IMG/VR virus record: IMGVR_UViG_3300030107_002290 | Location: 1 to 33,468 of that record | Origin: a virus | Length of the DNA stretch: 33,468 bases | Strand: one strand, 5' to 3' | Part shown: positions 1 through 7,969 of the stretch, in pieces | How the letters are laid out: each line of letters opens with the position of its first letter | Numbering within the stretch: the first letter of the stretch is position 1 | The notes under the pieces: generated by a model | The model's database searches: none | Seen by the model: the letters and a program-made list of their open reading frames with translations, nothing else | Told to the model about the DNA's origin: nothing | Program-made: the position numbers and the translations under genes

Positions 1-948
1 TGCATTGCTGCCGGTGAATACTTTAAGTGCATTAGTACCCACACCGGTGTTGTGGTCAACGCAGTCACCCGTACTCAATGCGTTATAACCAACAGCCGTG
101 TTATCGTGGCCGTCGATTGTTGTACCCAACGCATTCTTACCAACAGCAGTTAAATTCGTTGCACTTGTTGCTGCATCGGCTGCCTTTGAGCCGACTGCTG
201 TGGCGTCTGATCCGGTGAAGTAATACAGCGCATCCATACCTAGCGCCGTATTGTCATCACCACAATCGCGAGCCATTGCACCAGAACCTAATGCTGTATT
301 ATTCGCACCATCTATTGTTGCAGAAAGTGCTGAATAACCAACTGCCGTGCTGTGGTTGCCAGAAGTTGCTGCACCTAAAGCATCTCTACCGATAGCAGTT
401 AAACCAGTTTGGCCAACTGCAACATCTGCTGCTTGACTACCTACTGCAACTGCGTTTGATCCGGTGAAATTCAATAAGGATAAATAACCAACAGCTACGT
501 TGTCGTTACCCGCTGTGCTTTGCGATAATGTCCCATAACCCAACGTGCTGTTTCTCGCGCCACTTTCAAGTGCATCTGTTGATAACGAACCTACAACAGT
601 GTTGTAGTCTCCAGTCCCGTTATTCAGTGCTGTCAACGCTGCATTACCAATGGCTGTGTTATGAATACAACCCGCGACTGTTGCATCTAAAGCGTCTGTT
701 CCAAGTGCGGTGTTAGTTGTTGCACCACCAGCACCGTGACCGATGTCGAGTGAACCAACTGTGACTGAGCCGCCTACAGACAAATTTAATTTGTTAGCGG
801 AGTCTTCTGTAATTTTTACGTTACTACTCCCAGTAGAAGCAGCCCACTCCATAACATCAGAAGATGCGCCATCCGACTTAACAATCGGTTCGTTCTCGAA
901 AGAAGTCCCCGTTGTACCTATAGAAGATTGTTGTGTAATCCTAGCCAT
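1..948 (-). CDS. Trimeric fibre/adhesin-like protein with YadA-head-type repeats (C-terminus outside window)
   Basis: The minus strand is open from an ATG at 946-948 to the left edge, giving 316 codons with no stop. After about 70 residues of non-repetitive N-terminus, the protein is built of degenerate 16-19-residue units of the type NTAVGxxAL (for example NTALGTDAL, NTAIGNAAL, STAVGYSAL, NTALGSGAM, NTAVGYNAL), the pattern of left-handed beta-roll head repeats of YadA/Hia trimeric adhesins. A longer period is also visible: the segment beginning FTGSNAVAVG recurs as FTGSDATAVG about 83 residues later and again as FTGSNA at the edge. The start lies 2 bases after the stop of the 127-residue gene. 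Such repeats in phages normally belong to trimeric tail fibres or head fibres that bind the host surface; that role is inferred. It is the last visible gene of the leftward structural operon. Confidence 0.85.
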   Translation of the reverse strand, partial: MARITQQSSIGTTGTSFENEPIVKSDGASSDVMEWAASTGSSNVKITEDSANKLNLSVGGSVTVGSLDIGHGAGGATTNTALGTDALDATVAGCIHNTAIGNAALTALNNGTGDYNTVVGSLSTDALESGARNSTLGYGTLSQSTAGNDNVAVGYLSLLNFTGSNAVAVGSQAADVAVGQTGLTAIGRDALGAATSGNHSTAVGYSALSATIDGANNTALGSGAMARDCGDDNTALGMDALYYFTGSDATAVGSKAADAATSATNLTAVGKNALGTTIDGHDNTAVGYNALSTGDCVDHNTGVGTNALKVFTGSNA

Positions 949-950
949 TG

Positions 951-1334
951 TTAGCTTCCGTAGGAGGTTGCACCCTGACTTACAGAGTCATTGATTTGTA
1001 CCGTAAATAAAACTGCTTTGGTAGTTTTTCCGCTAGGCGCACAAGCAGTAACATTTGCATAAGAAACTTCTCCTAAGTCGGCTTGAGACATGGGAGTAAG
1101 TATCGTATGATAAACTGTAGAAGTCGCCGGTACAACAGTATCACCTGTCGGAGCTTTGCCATCAATGCGTATATACATATCTTCGCTACCAACGTTTTGA
1201 ATTAAAGCGGTGCTGTATTTGTAACGGTCAGTAATTAAAGTAACACCACTCCCTGTGGCATTTACGGTAACTTCTGAGGGCGTATTGACAATACCGTTAT
1301 CTGAAAGACCTAAAGGTAATTTGACTGTAGACAT
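951..1334 (-). CDS. Hypothetical virion protein, 127 aa
   Basis: This ORF sits between the capsid gene and the fibre gene on the leftward strand. The protein starts MSTVKLPLGLSDNGIV and is rich in Thr, Ser, Val and Gly with alternating hydrophobic residues, suggesting a small all-beta protein; I see no catalytic motif, signal peptide or membrane segment. Its position just after the capsid gene is where head decoration or head-tail joining proteins are often encoded, so a virion role is likely but not demonstrated. The ATG has no Shine-Dalgarno sequence; the upstream bases are U-rich and belong to the tail of a hairpin after the capsid gene, so expression probably depends on read-through of that hairpin. 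The stop is 2 bases before the fibre start. Confidence 0.7.
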   Translation of the reverse strand: MSTVKLPLGLSDNGIVNTPSEVTVNATGSGVTLITDRYKYSTALIQNVGSEDMYIRIDGKAPTGDTVVPATSTVYHTILTPMSQADLGEVSYANVTACAPSGKTTKAVLFTVQINDSVSQGATSYGS

Positions 1335-1338
1335 AACT

Positions 1339-1385
1339 GAAAAATTTTAAAAGAGGAGGTAGGGAGCTAACCACAACTCCCTACC
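1339..1385 (-). terminator. Rho-independent terminator after the capsid gene
   Basis: Read leftward, a 9-bp perfect stem (GGTAGGGAG / CTCCCTACC, positions 1358-1366 and 1377-1385) with a 10-base loop is followed by TCCTCTTTTAAAATTTTT. It lies 21 bases past the stop codon of the capsid gene. It probably causes partial termination, so that capsid transcripts exceed those of the 127-residue protein and the fibre, as is usual for phage capsid genes. Confidence 0.7.
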
Positions 1386-1405
1386 CCCATGACAACAACA
1401 CAGAA

Positions 1406-2860
1406 TTAAGACGTACGACGACGCTCAAAGATAAGCGGCAAGCAGTAGCGAGCATCACCGGGGATGCCACCAAATACAACCTGCGAGATGAACTTCAAGT
1501 AGTCACCGTAAACGTTAAGGTCTGACGCAGTTGCATCAGAAGTTACACTACCAGTTCTAGCAGTACCTGAAGTCGGAACTAAGAACTGGTCGGTAAGATG
1601 AACCTCACCGTTCCACTTCATGTCGTAGAACTTCTTAGCGTTCATGTTCTTAGACGCAAACTCTTTGGGCGGCGGCCCAACTTGAATGGTCTTAAACGCA
1701 TCAGCACCTACCAAGAACGCAACCTCGTAAGAACCTATCGTTGCGCTGCTAGTATCTATCTTAGTGTAGTTTGAATTAGGTACGGTTTTATCATTAACCA
1801 CAGATTGCGGAGCTATGAAATCACCGTTCTTAGCAAAGCGCAGCGGATACGGGTCGAACTTAGCGGTAATCTTACCGAACAAGTCACCAGCAAAACCATC
1901 TTGCAGAAGGTTCATGTTAGCTGGAGCAAGTGTGGTTGTTCTCGTATCACTATTACCAGAAGTAGCACTCCGTAAGCTATCATCCCACAACAACGAAGAC
2001 CAAGCCTCTGTAGAACAGATAAGAACGTATTTGCCTTTCGGCATCTCAGACTGCTTAGGAGCGTTATAGATACGATCAAACGTAGGAGCTTGAATATCTT
2101 CCTGCAACACAAGCATGGCTTTAAAGATTTCCTTCAAAGTCAACACGCCCACTTTTGCAGTACCGGTTCCTGCGCTACCAACGTCTTCACGCCACAGCTT
2201 ACCACCAGATTTAGACAACGTTTGACCAGCAGATCCGTCTGTGACAACATCAGTTTTATCATCGTCACCACCACCTGCACCAGTTACGTTTGTAATCTTA
2301 CGAATATCTCCTTGAGAATACGCACGTTTACGGTGATTAGCGTCTTTGTGAGTGACCTGTGAACTAAGTCCTTTACCTACAAGGTAAGCGTCAGGAGTCT
2401 GATAGTACATCAACGTACGAATAAAATGGTTATTCGCGCATTGAATCTGACGTACAATATCAGACTGAGCGTAGCTTAGGTGATCTCTCCAGAAGGCTTC
2501 AAAGTTTTCTAAGAAACGGAAACGATTCGACTCAAAACGGTGCATACCGAGCTGAGCTTCTTCGTAACGTTCTCCGACTGTGTACTGATCTTTCGCAGGA
2601 AAGCTAGACAACAGATTCGGCATAAACGTAATGTTTTGAACCGGAGAGGGTGTTGGAGTTGTGCCATTAAGCGTACTCCCCATATTAGGTGTCCACTTAA
2701 TCGAACCAAAAAGTGTATCGTACACATTCCACTTCGGATAAAGGGCAACCTCGTTTTTAGCAATGTAGTAACTAAGTGAATGAAAAGGTTCGTTCGCAGT
2801 TACACTAGCTGTATTATTTGCAACATTCTCAATGGCTGCTGCTGTTACTGAACTAGGCAT
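1406..2860 (-). CDS. Major capsid protein (probable), 484 aa
   Basis: The call rests mainly on order: terminase, portal, scaffold-like protein, then this gene, followed by a strong terminator, as in many tailed phages. The 484-residue protein begins MPSSVTAAAIENVANN, is soluble-looking, has no membrane segment or enzyme motif, and ends in a basic RRRTS tail. A Gly/Asp-rich stretch near residues 195-225 (GAGGGDDD) may be a surface loop or linker. Its length fits HK97-fold coat proteins of the larger P22/N4-like kind, but I could not assign a family from sequence alone. The ATG has no Shine-Dalgarno sequence and follows an AT-rich leader. A sigma-54-type promoter lies about 160 bases upstream, and hairpins plus a terminator-like structure fill the leader, so this gene appears to be separately regulated from the packaging genes. 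Confidence 0.75.
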   Translation of the reverse strand: MPSSVTAAAIENVANNTASVTANEPFHSLSYYIAKNEVALYPKWNVYDTLFGSIKWTPNMGSTLNGTTPTPSPVQNITFMPNLLSSFPAKDQYTVGERYEEAQLGMHRFESNRFRFLENFEAFWRDHLSYAQSDIVRQIQCANNHFIRTLMYYQTPDAYLVGKGLSSQVTHKDANHRKRAYSQGDIRKITNVTGAGGGDDDKTDVVTDGSAGQTLSKSGGKLWREDVGSAGTGTAKVGVLTLKEIFKAMLVLQEDIQAPTFDRIYNAPKQSEMPKGKYVLICSTEAWSSLLWDDSLRSATSGNSDTRTTTLAPANMNLLQDGFAGDLFGKITAKFDPYPLRFAKNGDFIAPQSVVNDKTVPNSNYTKIDTSSATIGSYEVAFLVGADAFKTIQVGPPPKEFASKNMNAKKFYDMKWNGEVHLTDQFLVPTSGTARTGSVTSDATASDLNVYGDYLKFISQVVFGGIPGDARYCLPLIFERRRTS

Positions 2861-2887
2861 AATGTTTTATATGTAAGTATGTTAAAC

Positions 2888-2919
2888 AAAAAAGCGAAAG
2901 ACATCTCTGCGCGTCTTTC
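2888..2919 (-). terminator. Terminator-like hairpin in the capsid-gene leader (possible attenuator)
   Basis: Read leftward, GAAAGAC and GTCTTTC form a perfect 7-bp stem (2913-2919 with 2896-2902) followed by GC and a run of six T (2893-2888). It lies between the putative sigma-54 promoter (3020-3035) and the capsid ATG at 2860. It may stop transcripts coming from the packaging genes, or act as an attenuator on capsid expression. Confidence 0.6.
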
Positions 2920-2957
2920 CTACGCTGCGATGCCCTTCGCCTATTAGAAGCAAGTCT

Positions 2958-2995
2958 TACTAAGTTTCCTCAGTAAAGTGGGTATGCCCTTACCC
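2958..2995 (-). other. Two hairpins in the capsid-gene leader RNA
   Basis: On the leftward RNA, GGGUA/UACCC (2991-2995 with 2980-2984, 6-base loop) is followed by UACUGAG/CUUAGUA (2969-2975 with 2958-2964), a 7-bp stem closed by a GAAA tetraloop, a GNRA-type cap common in stable structured RNAs. Both precede the terminator-like hairpin at 2888-2919. Confidence 0.5.
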
Positions 2996-3017
2996 GAATT
3001 GAAGCACGCTTAAAAAC

Positions 3018-3052
3018 AAGCACAATCCATGCCAAGGGCGCTATCTTCTAAA
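3018..3052 (-). promoter_or_regulatory. Candidate sigma-54 promoter for the capsid gene, with upstream TTTAGAAGATAG element
   Basis: Read leftward, TTGGCATG (3035-3028) is followed by GATT and GTGCTT, placing the -24 GG (3033-3032) and the -12 GC (3021-3020) exactly 10 bases apart as in sigma-54 promoters. The -24 half is near consensus; the -12 half reads GTGC instead of TTGC. TTTAGAAGATAG (3052-3041) sits exactly 5 bp upstream and overlaps the stop codon of the scaffold-like gene. The same element at the same distance flanks the sigma-54 promoter at 18514. The expected start is near 3008, giving a leader of about 150 bases. Confidence 0.7.
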
Positions 3053-4211
3053 GGTTCATCCACTCTGGTATACTGAGATCATCTTTAGAAGATTCAGTAG
3101 CTCCTACGCTAGACTTACGCTTAGCTTTTGGCTCCTTACGCACTTCTTCCTTTACAGCGGCTTTCTCAGAATCTGCATGAGCAGCCTGTAGCTGCAAGGT
3201 GACGAACAAGTTAGAAGCAAGCTCAGCAAGCGGATGCTTCTGAAATGTCTTCGGCAATGCGTTAGAGAATGTGGTTTTTATCTGCTGGATTGTAGTTGAC
3301 CCTACGTTAGGCAGCACCAGTTCTTGCTTTGCAACGTCATCGTCAGTTGTCCATGCGAAGTTGGCTTTTTGTTCGCGGTCTAGAAGTGTGACAGCATCTT
3401 TGTAAGTGTCTTTGTACGATTTGCTAACGTTATCGAGTTCGCCATTGAATTTGCGGCTAAGTCCTGCGGCTTCTTGCATGGCCATCTCCACATCAATCTC
3501 TGACTGCTGTGTAGGCTTGAAGGCATCCTTACCGATAACAAGCTGACCTGCATCGTTATAGCCCTCGATGTTCTGCCAGTTCTCGCCGTTACGTATCTTG
3601 ATGAGCTGCGCACGCCAATGCTGCTGTTCCTGCTGAGCCTTGGACATATTAGCGTACGTGTCCTTGTACTCGTCGCTCAGGATGTAAGCGTCGGGGTGAT
3701 CGGCTGTCGTGACTTCTTTTGCCGCCTGTTGCTTGACGGCCTCCATCTCCTCTTGCAGCTTGTCGCTCTTCTCGGATAGCTTGCTGAAGTGTTCAAACGC
3801 CTCATTGGACATTTGCTTCAGATACTTCGCGTCTTCCTCGCTGAACTTACTGTAGTCGCGACCTTTCGGAGTCTTCAGCTTTCCAAGGTTTTCAGATAGC
3901 GCTGATACTTCTTCACCTTCTTCACCATCCTCTTCATGTCCTTCTTCATCAACTCTATCAGACGAGTCTCCGTTATCCCCTCCTCCATCGCTATCTGTGG
4001 TATGTGATCCCTGCTCGCTAGCAGTCCCATCAGCATCCTCTGATTGTGCCGAAGTCTCAGCAGATACATCTTCCGATACGTCTGCTTCTCCTCCGTCGTC
4101 ATCTATCAGTTCTCCTTCAAGTGGATTAAACCCTGTGTTCAAGTTGTCATCAACTTCTGCCTGTTGTGTCAATGACTTCTCTACTTCCGTGTTCTGTAAT
4201 AACGTTTGCAT
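3048..4211 (-). CDS. Scaffold-like protein, 387 aa
   Basis: The protein sits between portal and capsid genes, the standard place of the scaffolding protein that templates procapsid assembly and is later released. Residues about 36-105 are extremely acidic (runs of D, E, G and S, such as DEEGHEEDGEEGEE). Residues about 115-175 are charged and helical, likely coiled coil (SKLSEKSDKLQEEMEAVKQ). The C-terminal part has further helices and a basic patch (KEEVRKEPKAKRK, about residues 350-362) before a short acidic-aromatic tail ending IPEWMNL. Acidic N-terminus, central helices and a basic C-terminal patch are typical of phage scaffolds. The start ATG lies inside the 88-residue gene (62-base overlap, different frame) and has no Shine-Dalgarno sequence. 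The assignment is by composition and position, not by a conserved motif. Confidence 0.7.
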   Translation of the reverse strand: MQTLLQNTEVEKSLTQQAEVDDNLNTGFNPLEGELIDDDGGEADVSEDVSAETSAQSEDADGTASEQGSHTTDSDGGGDNGDSSDRVDEEGHEEDGEEGEEVSALSENLGKLKTPKGRDYSKFSEEDAKYLKQMSNEAFEHFSKLSEKSDKLQEEMEAVKQQAAKEVTTADHPDAYILSDEYKDTYANMSKAQQEQQHWRAQLIKIRNGENWQNIEGYNDAGQLVIGKDAFKPTQQSEIDVEMAMQEAAGLSRKFNGELDNVSKSYKDTYKDAVTLLDREQKANFAWTTDDDVAKQELVLPNVGSTTIQQIKTTFSNALPKTFQKHPLAELASNLFVTLQLQAAHADSEKAAVKEEVRKEPKAKRKSSVGATESSKDDLSIPEWMNL

Positions 4212-4416
4212 CTTTTGTGTGTGCTAGAATTTCATCTAGTTCTGTCAGTTTTGCCACCAGCCTCACGGTAATCTCTGGGTTCTCGTGCTTGGCTGTAGCA
4301 AATTTCATTTCCTTTAGTAAGCGCTCTCTTCTACTTTCGAGCAGCTCACGGAAAATTCTTGTAGTTTGGCTTTCACACCATATATCAACCTGCTGGCGTA
4401 GTATTTCCTTGGTCAT
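4150..4416 (-). CDS. Small helical protein, 88 aa, overlapping portal and scaffold genes
   Basis: The 88-residue product (begins MTKEILRQQVDIW) is predicted helical and highly charged throughout residues 1-70, with an Arg-rich stretch ELLESRRERLLKEMK. It overlaps the 3' end of the portal gene by 32 bases and the 5' end of the scaffold-like gene by 62 bases, each in a different frame, which suggests translational coupling across the three genes. The clear amphipathic pattern and the way it bridges both neighbours argue that it is real and not a shadow. I do not recognise the family; a small head-assembly accessory protein would fit the position. Confidence 0.7.
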   Translation of the reverse strand: MTKEILRQQVDIWCESQTTRIFRELLESRRERLLKEMKFATAKHENPEITVRLVAKLTELDEILAHTKDANVITEHGSREVIDTTGRS

Positions 4417-6076
4417 TTCCTAGAACGTCCTGCACCTGTGATTGCAGTAACTGTAGTTGTTGTGCGAACGGTTGTGCTTCTTCCGAGAGCTGACCTGTCT
4501 GCTGGTCAACCACAAGGGAGTTCACAACCTGAAGTAGCTGCTGCAAGAGCGCGTTCTTGCGGTCATCCGTCTGTAGCATCTCTGCATACTCTTCACCCTC
4601 ATCGGGGAACATCAGCCTCATCATGTTCTGTAAGAAAACTGGCGCTAGCCCTGTCTGCGAAACGACGGGCCACGCTTGCATCATCTTCTGCGATTTCTCA
4701 GCACGCTCAATTACGTCTACGTCACCTGCCGGTTTGATGCTAAAGGTGTGGTTAAGGTAGAGATCGAGTGAAGCTGTAGGCCGCAACACTCCCGCTATCA
4801 CACGGGCTTGGTAAATGCGGAAGCAAATCTCGTAGACATCTTTGAGCGCAATGCTAAAGAGCGACACTTGCGTAGACGAAAGCATCTGCGCCTCACTAGA
4901 AGCTGCTTGAATCTCTGTGGCTGTCTTACGGCTGTCACGCCGGTTCATCGCCGCATAGTTTATCTGAGACTGCTCTTGAGCGTTCTGGCTGATAAGCGAT
5001 TGAATCGCACCAAGCATAGAAGAATCTGGCGGCGAAAGCTGAAACTGCTTGATGTTTGAGTCAATGAGCGCTCCCGGCTGAAACTTAACGCCCGTCTGTA
5101 CGTTAGTATTGTTGGGGTCTTCATTGTCCTTGGCAAAGTAAAAGTTCGAGGCGCGTCGATGCGCTGTTACGAACGATGACATCAGCGAGGTAATTGTTTC
5201 CTGCGCTGTGCGGTCTAGGAATGCACGGCCCGATGCGTTCTGTATGGCGCTATCCTCGTGAATGTTGTAAGGAAAGATAACGTACGGGTACTCTGTCTCG
5301 TCTACAAAGGTGTCACCCAAGCGCCGTCCGAGGTAGAGAGGTCGCGGCTCACGCAACCAATCATCACACTTATCACAACACGACCAGCCTACGAAAACCT
5401 TGCCGTCCTGCTTAAACATCACCTTCTCTATACGATAGAGTGACTCATCATGCAGGTATGTACCGGAGTCTCCGTCAGGATTGTCGTCCAGCAATATCTC
5501 CACAACATCCTCGTTAAAATCTTCTGTCTCACGTAGCTGCAACGCCGTGAAGTAATGGCGATGCACAAGCATCTCACACGCTTGTATGTCGCGTGTATCT
5601 GCTGGAAAGCCGAAGTCTTCGTAGTTGACGGCTTCAACGGCAAAATGCCCCGGCTTCTCTGTATCAAACAAGACCTCCGCTACGCTGTAGCCGTGCAGTT
5701 GCATACCATCAATGACCTTAAACAGAGGAACCTGCCAACCTGCATAACGGCTCTTATCAGTAAAGTCGCGTTCAAGAGAGCCAGTAGCTGCTGTCGGTTC
5801 TGTGATAGAAGTGAAGATCGCGGAGCGTCTGCTACCTGTCACATAAGCCACGTACTTCGACTGTTCGCGTCGAATGTTCGTGTCGATGATGTGCGCAGGT
5901 ACAAGAAACTCGTCCTCATCTAAGTAACCGTCAGCTCGCTCAGCTTCAACGTTAACGTCCAGTTTGCGCGAGTTTCTGTTCTCATCCGCAACAGTCTCTA
6001 AATCCGAGACAACGCTAAGAAGCTCTCGGATTTTAACCGTTGCATCCTCGTAATTTGTTAAATCAGTTGTTTGCAT
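4385..6076 (-). CDS. Portal protein, 563 aa
   Basis: The gene directly follows the large terminase (14-base overlap) and precedes the scaffold-like and capsid genes. The portal is the dodecameric ring at one capsid vertex through which DNA is packaged and to which the tail attaches. Visible features fit this: an N-terminal helical part, a central mixed region with a CDKC pair (about residues 236-239), a long helical stretch with AQETITSLMSSFVTAHRRAS and QSLISQNAQEQSQINYAAMNRR corresponding to the stem/crown helices, and a Gln-rich helical C-terminus (LLQQLLQVVN, QPFAQQLQLLQ) like the barrel helices of P22-type portals. The length is in the normal 450-750 range. I could not decide between portal families. 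Start is the ATG at 6076 inside the end of terL. Confidence 0.85.
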   Translation of the reverse strand: MQTTDLTNYEDATVKIRELLSVVSDLETVADENRNSRKLDVNVEAERADGYLDEDEFLVPAHIIDTNIRREQSKYVAYVTGSRRSAIFTSITEPTAATGSLERDFTDKSRYAGWQVPLFKVIDGMQLHGYSVAEVLFDTEKPGHFAVEAVNYEDFGFPADTRDIQACEMLVHRHYFTALQLRETEDFNEDVVEILLDDNPDGDSGTYLHDESLYRIEKVMFKQDGKVFVGWSCCDKCDDWLREPRPLYLGRRLGDTFVDETEYPYVIFPYNIHEDSAIQNASGRAFLDRTAQETITSLMSSFVTAHRRASNFYFAKDNEDPNNTNVQTGVKFQPGALIDSNIKQFQLSPPDSSMLGAIQSLISQNAQEQSQINYAAMNRRDSRKTATEIQAASSEAQMLSSTQVSLFSIALKDVYEICFRIYQARVIAGVLRPTASLDLYLNHTFSIKPAGDVDVIERAEKSQKMMQAWPVVSQTGLAPVFLQNMMRLMFPDEGEEYAEMLQTDDRKNALLQQLLQVVNSLVVDQQTGQLSEEAQPFAQQLQLLQSQVQDVLGNDQGNTTPAG

Positions 6077-7616
6077 TTTCTAAAAGTCTTTCATTCATCT
6101 GCTCTACCTCATAAATTAAATCTTCACTCCATCCAACAGACTTAAAGTGTCTGTGTGTTTCGCGTGGTCGCTGTAGCCGAGCGCGTAACGAGGAGTGCCG
6201 CTCTGGTTCTGGCTCGCTGATCTCGTTTAACTCGTACTGCACTACATCCCGTGAGACATAGCGCTGAGGCATTACGCCACGGTAGTCTGCAAAAGCAAGC
6301 ACGAAAGCGTCTGCCCTGTCAGGTGAAGCATGGCCTTTAGCCTTGGCCTGACGTTTGCTTTCCAACTGTATCTTGTTTTGCGGCGTGATCGTGTAATAAC
6401 GTGACGCAAGTTGTTTACGTAACGTAGTGTCTTTTGGGAGTATAATCTCACAGTTTTCTATGTGTTTGCCTACGCTAAACCATAGCTCAGCGCCTCTGTT
6501 TAAGTACGCCAGCTTGTTGTAAGGAGCTGCTTGGTTGAGGACATAATTGACAGGCCAACCATCACGACGCAACTGGTCAAGTATAGGCTTACCAAGCCCA
6601 CCAGCATCACCGTAAATAATGCTATTTGGATTATCCAAATCATACTTGTAGAAAACTTCTCCCAGCTTATCGAGCAATACCGTCGTATCTGCATACTTAA
6701 ACGCCTCCACACCAATCACTTTGTTACCGTTACGCACCACAACTACCTGCTCATCACCACCTGCTGACAAGTCAAGGCCAGCTATGTTGTAGTTGTCGGG
6801 TGCGTGTTCTATCTCCATGCTGTCCAGTTCTGCAATCGCGGAGAAGTTTATGACAACCTGCTCTTCCAAGCCGCCAAAGTCTGCTAGAACCATCGAGCGG
6901 TAGAGCGCAGAGTTCTCACCGTAGGTGTTGCGGATGTCGTTGATGTAGTCCTCGCTTAGGTGAGGACAGTCAAAAGCTGTTATGTGGTGATGTCGCCAAC
7001 TACCGCCAACACAGGCGTTGTAGAAGTGACCGGACGGTAGGCCGGGGCTGCTAACGTCGATGCGCTTGGTGAAGCCTGTGCAACGCGCTAGCGCCGTAAA
7101 GATGTCGTCGTGTATAGACTTGGCCTCACTCACCAATATGGCCATCTGACCTCCCGGCACAGGAGGATGCCAGCCCTCTGCTCGTCCAGCCTCATCCGTG
7201 ACGAACATCTCTATCGTCGAGCCGTTGATAAGGTTCTCGTAGCGCCGGTAGTTCTGCTTCCAAATCTGCGTGCCAAAGATTTTGTTTTGCGCATTGGTCA
7301 GTTGCTTAATGTATTTGTCGGTTTGCCGATCTAGCTGATTACCAGATGCCGAGGTTATGACCGTAAGGGAGTTTTCGTAGCGCAGGGAAAGCCAGACAGC
7401 ACAGGGCGCAACGATGAAGTTGTCCTTACCGCTACCGTTAGCTGCCCGAACTACAGCCTTGTACGGCTCGTCAGAAGTGGATGGCTCTGCAAACTCACGT
7501 AGTATCTTATCCTGCCAAGGATGCAGACTGAGATGACCGTCTAGTAGGTTATCATCGCACACGAGCAACATCTCGTGCGGGTTTTCAAACTTGATAACAT
7601 TGTTTTCGTAGTTCAT
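6063..7616 (-). CDS. terL: Terminase large subunit (packaging ATPase/nuclease), 517 aa
   Basis: TerL pumps DNA into the procapsid with ATP and cuts the concatemer. The N-terminal ATPase has a Walker A variant ANGSGKD (residues 59-65), where the final Thr/Ser is replaced by Asp, and a Walker B strand AILVSEA (159-165) with the catalytic Glu. A coupling-type motif VSSPGLPSG is near 188-196. The C-terminal RNase H-like nuclease shows GLDLSAGGDE (Asp282), YGDAGGLG (Asp337) and SPDRADAFVLAF (about 435-446), the usual three acidic positions. Start is ATG overlapping the TerS stop (ATGA). The portal gene overlaps its end by 14 bases. The Asp at the end of Walker A is unusual and worth noting, but all other motifs appear intact. 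Confidence 0.93.
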   Translation of the reverse strand: MNYENNVIKFENPHEMLLVCDDNLLDGHLSLHPWQDKILREFAEPSTSDEPYKAVVRAANGSGKDNFIVAPCAVWLSLRYENSLTVITSASGNQLDRQTDKYIKQLTNAQNKIFGTQIWKQNYRRYENLINGSTIEMFVTDEAGRAEGWHPPVPGGQMAILVSEAKSIHDDIFTALARCTGFTKRIDVSSPGLPSGHFYNACVGGSWRHHHITAFDCPHLSEDYINDIRNTYGENSALYRSMVLADFGGLEEQVVINFSAIAELDSMEIEHAPDNYNIAGLDLSAGGDEQVVVVRNGNKVIGVEAFKYADTTVLLDKLGEVFYKYDLDNPNSIIYGDAGGLGKPILDQLRRDGWPVNYVLNQAAPYNKLAYLNRGAELWFSVGKHIENCEIILPKDTTLRKQLASRYYTITPQNKIQLESKRQAKAKGHASPDRADAFVLAFADYRGVMPQRYVSRDVVQYELNEISEPEPERHSSLRARLQRPRETHRHFKSVGWSEDLIYEVEQMNERLLENANN

Positions 7617-7969
7617 CCCTCCATAACACGCAGCTCGTTTATACGATCTTGAGCCTTTTGCAGACGATCTGTGAACTGTGAGAACTCCATAGTCGCCTTC
7701 GACTTCTCCTTATCGTACTGCTTCTCCATGATAAACTTAGCTGCGTCAGCACGCACACGCTCGTTCTCGCCGTAGTGCATCAGTTCCTCCAAAACTTTAA
7801 TCGCAGCATCGCCAAGGTCATCCAGCTTCTGAACTGCTTGACTAGCAGACGGTGATTCAGGTGCTACGACATCCACAATCTCCTTGTCATAACGCAAGTC
7901 TTTGGAAATTTCCTCGTTAGAAAACCCCATGCGCTTTAGTTGGTAGATTTGCTCGTTTGCTGTACTCAC
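7613..7969 (-). CDS. terS: Terminase small subunit (probable), 118 aa
   Basis: The protein lies immediately upstream of terL with a 4-base overlap. Its N-terminus (residues about 5-33, QLKRMGFSNEEISKDLRYD) reads as a helix-turn-helix of the type that TerS uses to recognise the packaging site, and the remainder (residues 45-118) is helical with a likely oligomerisation coiled coil (FTDRLQKAQDRINELRVMEG). The start is GTG, overlapping the TGA of the upstream 1263-residue gene. The length of 118 is at the short end for TerS. The assignment is from context plus HTH-like N-terminus. Confidence 0.75.
   Translation of the reverse strand: MSTANEQIYQLKRMGFSNEEISKDLRYDKEIVDVVAPESPSASQAVQKLDDLGDAAIKVLEELMHYGENERVRADAAKFIMEKQYDKEKSKATMEFSQFTDRLQKAQDRINELRVMEG

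Noticed and set aside
1-948. CRISPR-like repeats
   Set aside because: Repeats are degenerate, codon-phased and encode NTAVGxxAL units of a fibre protein.
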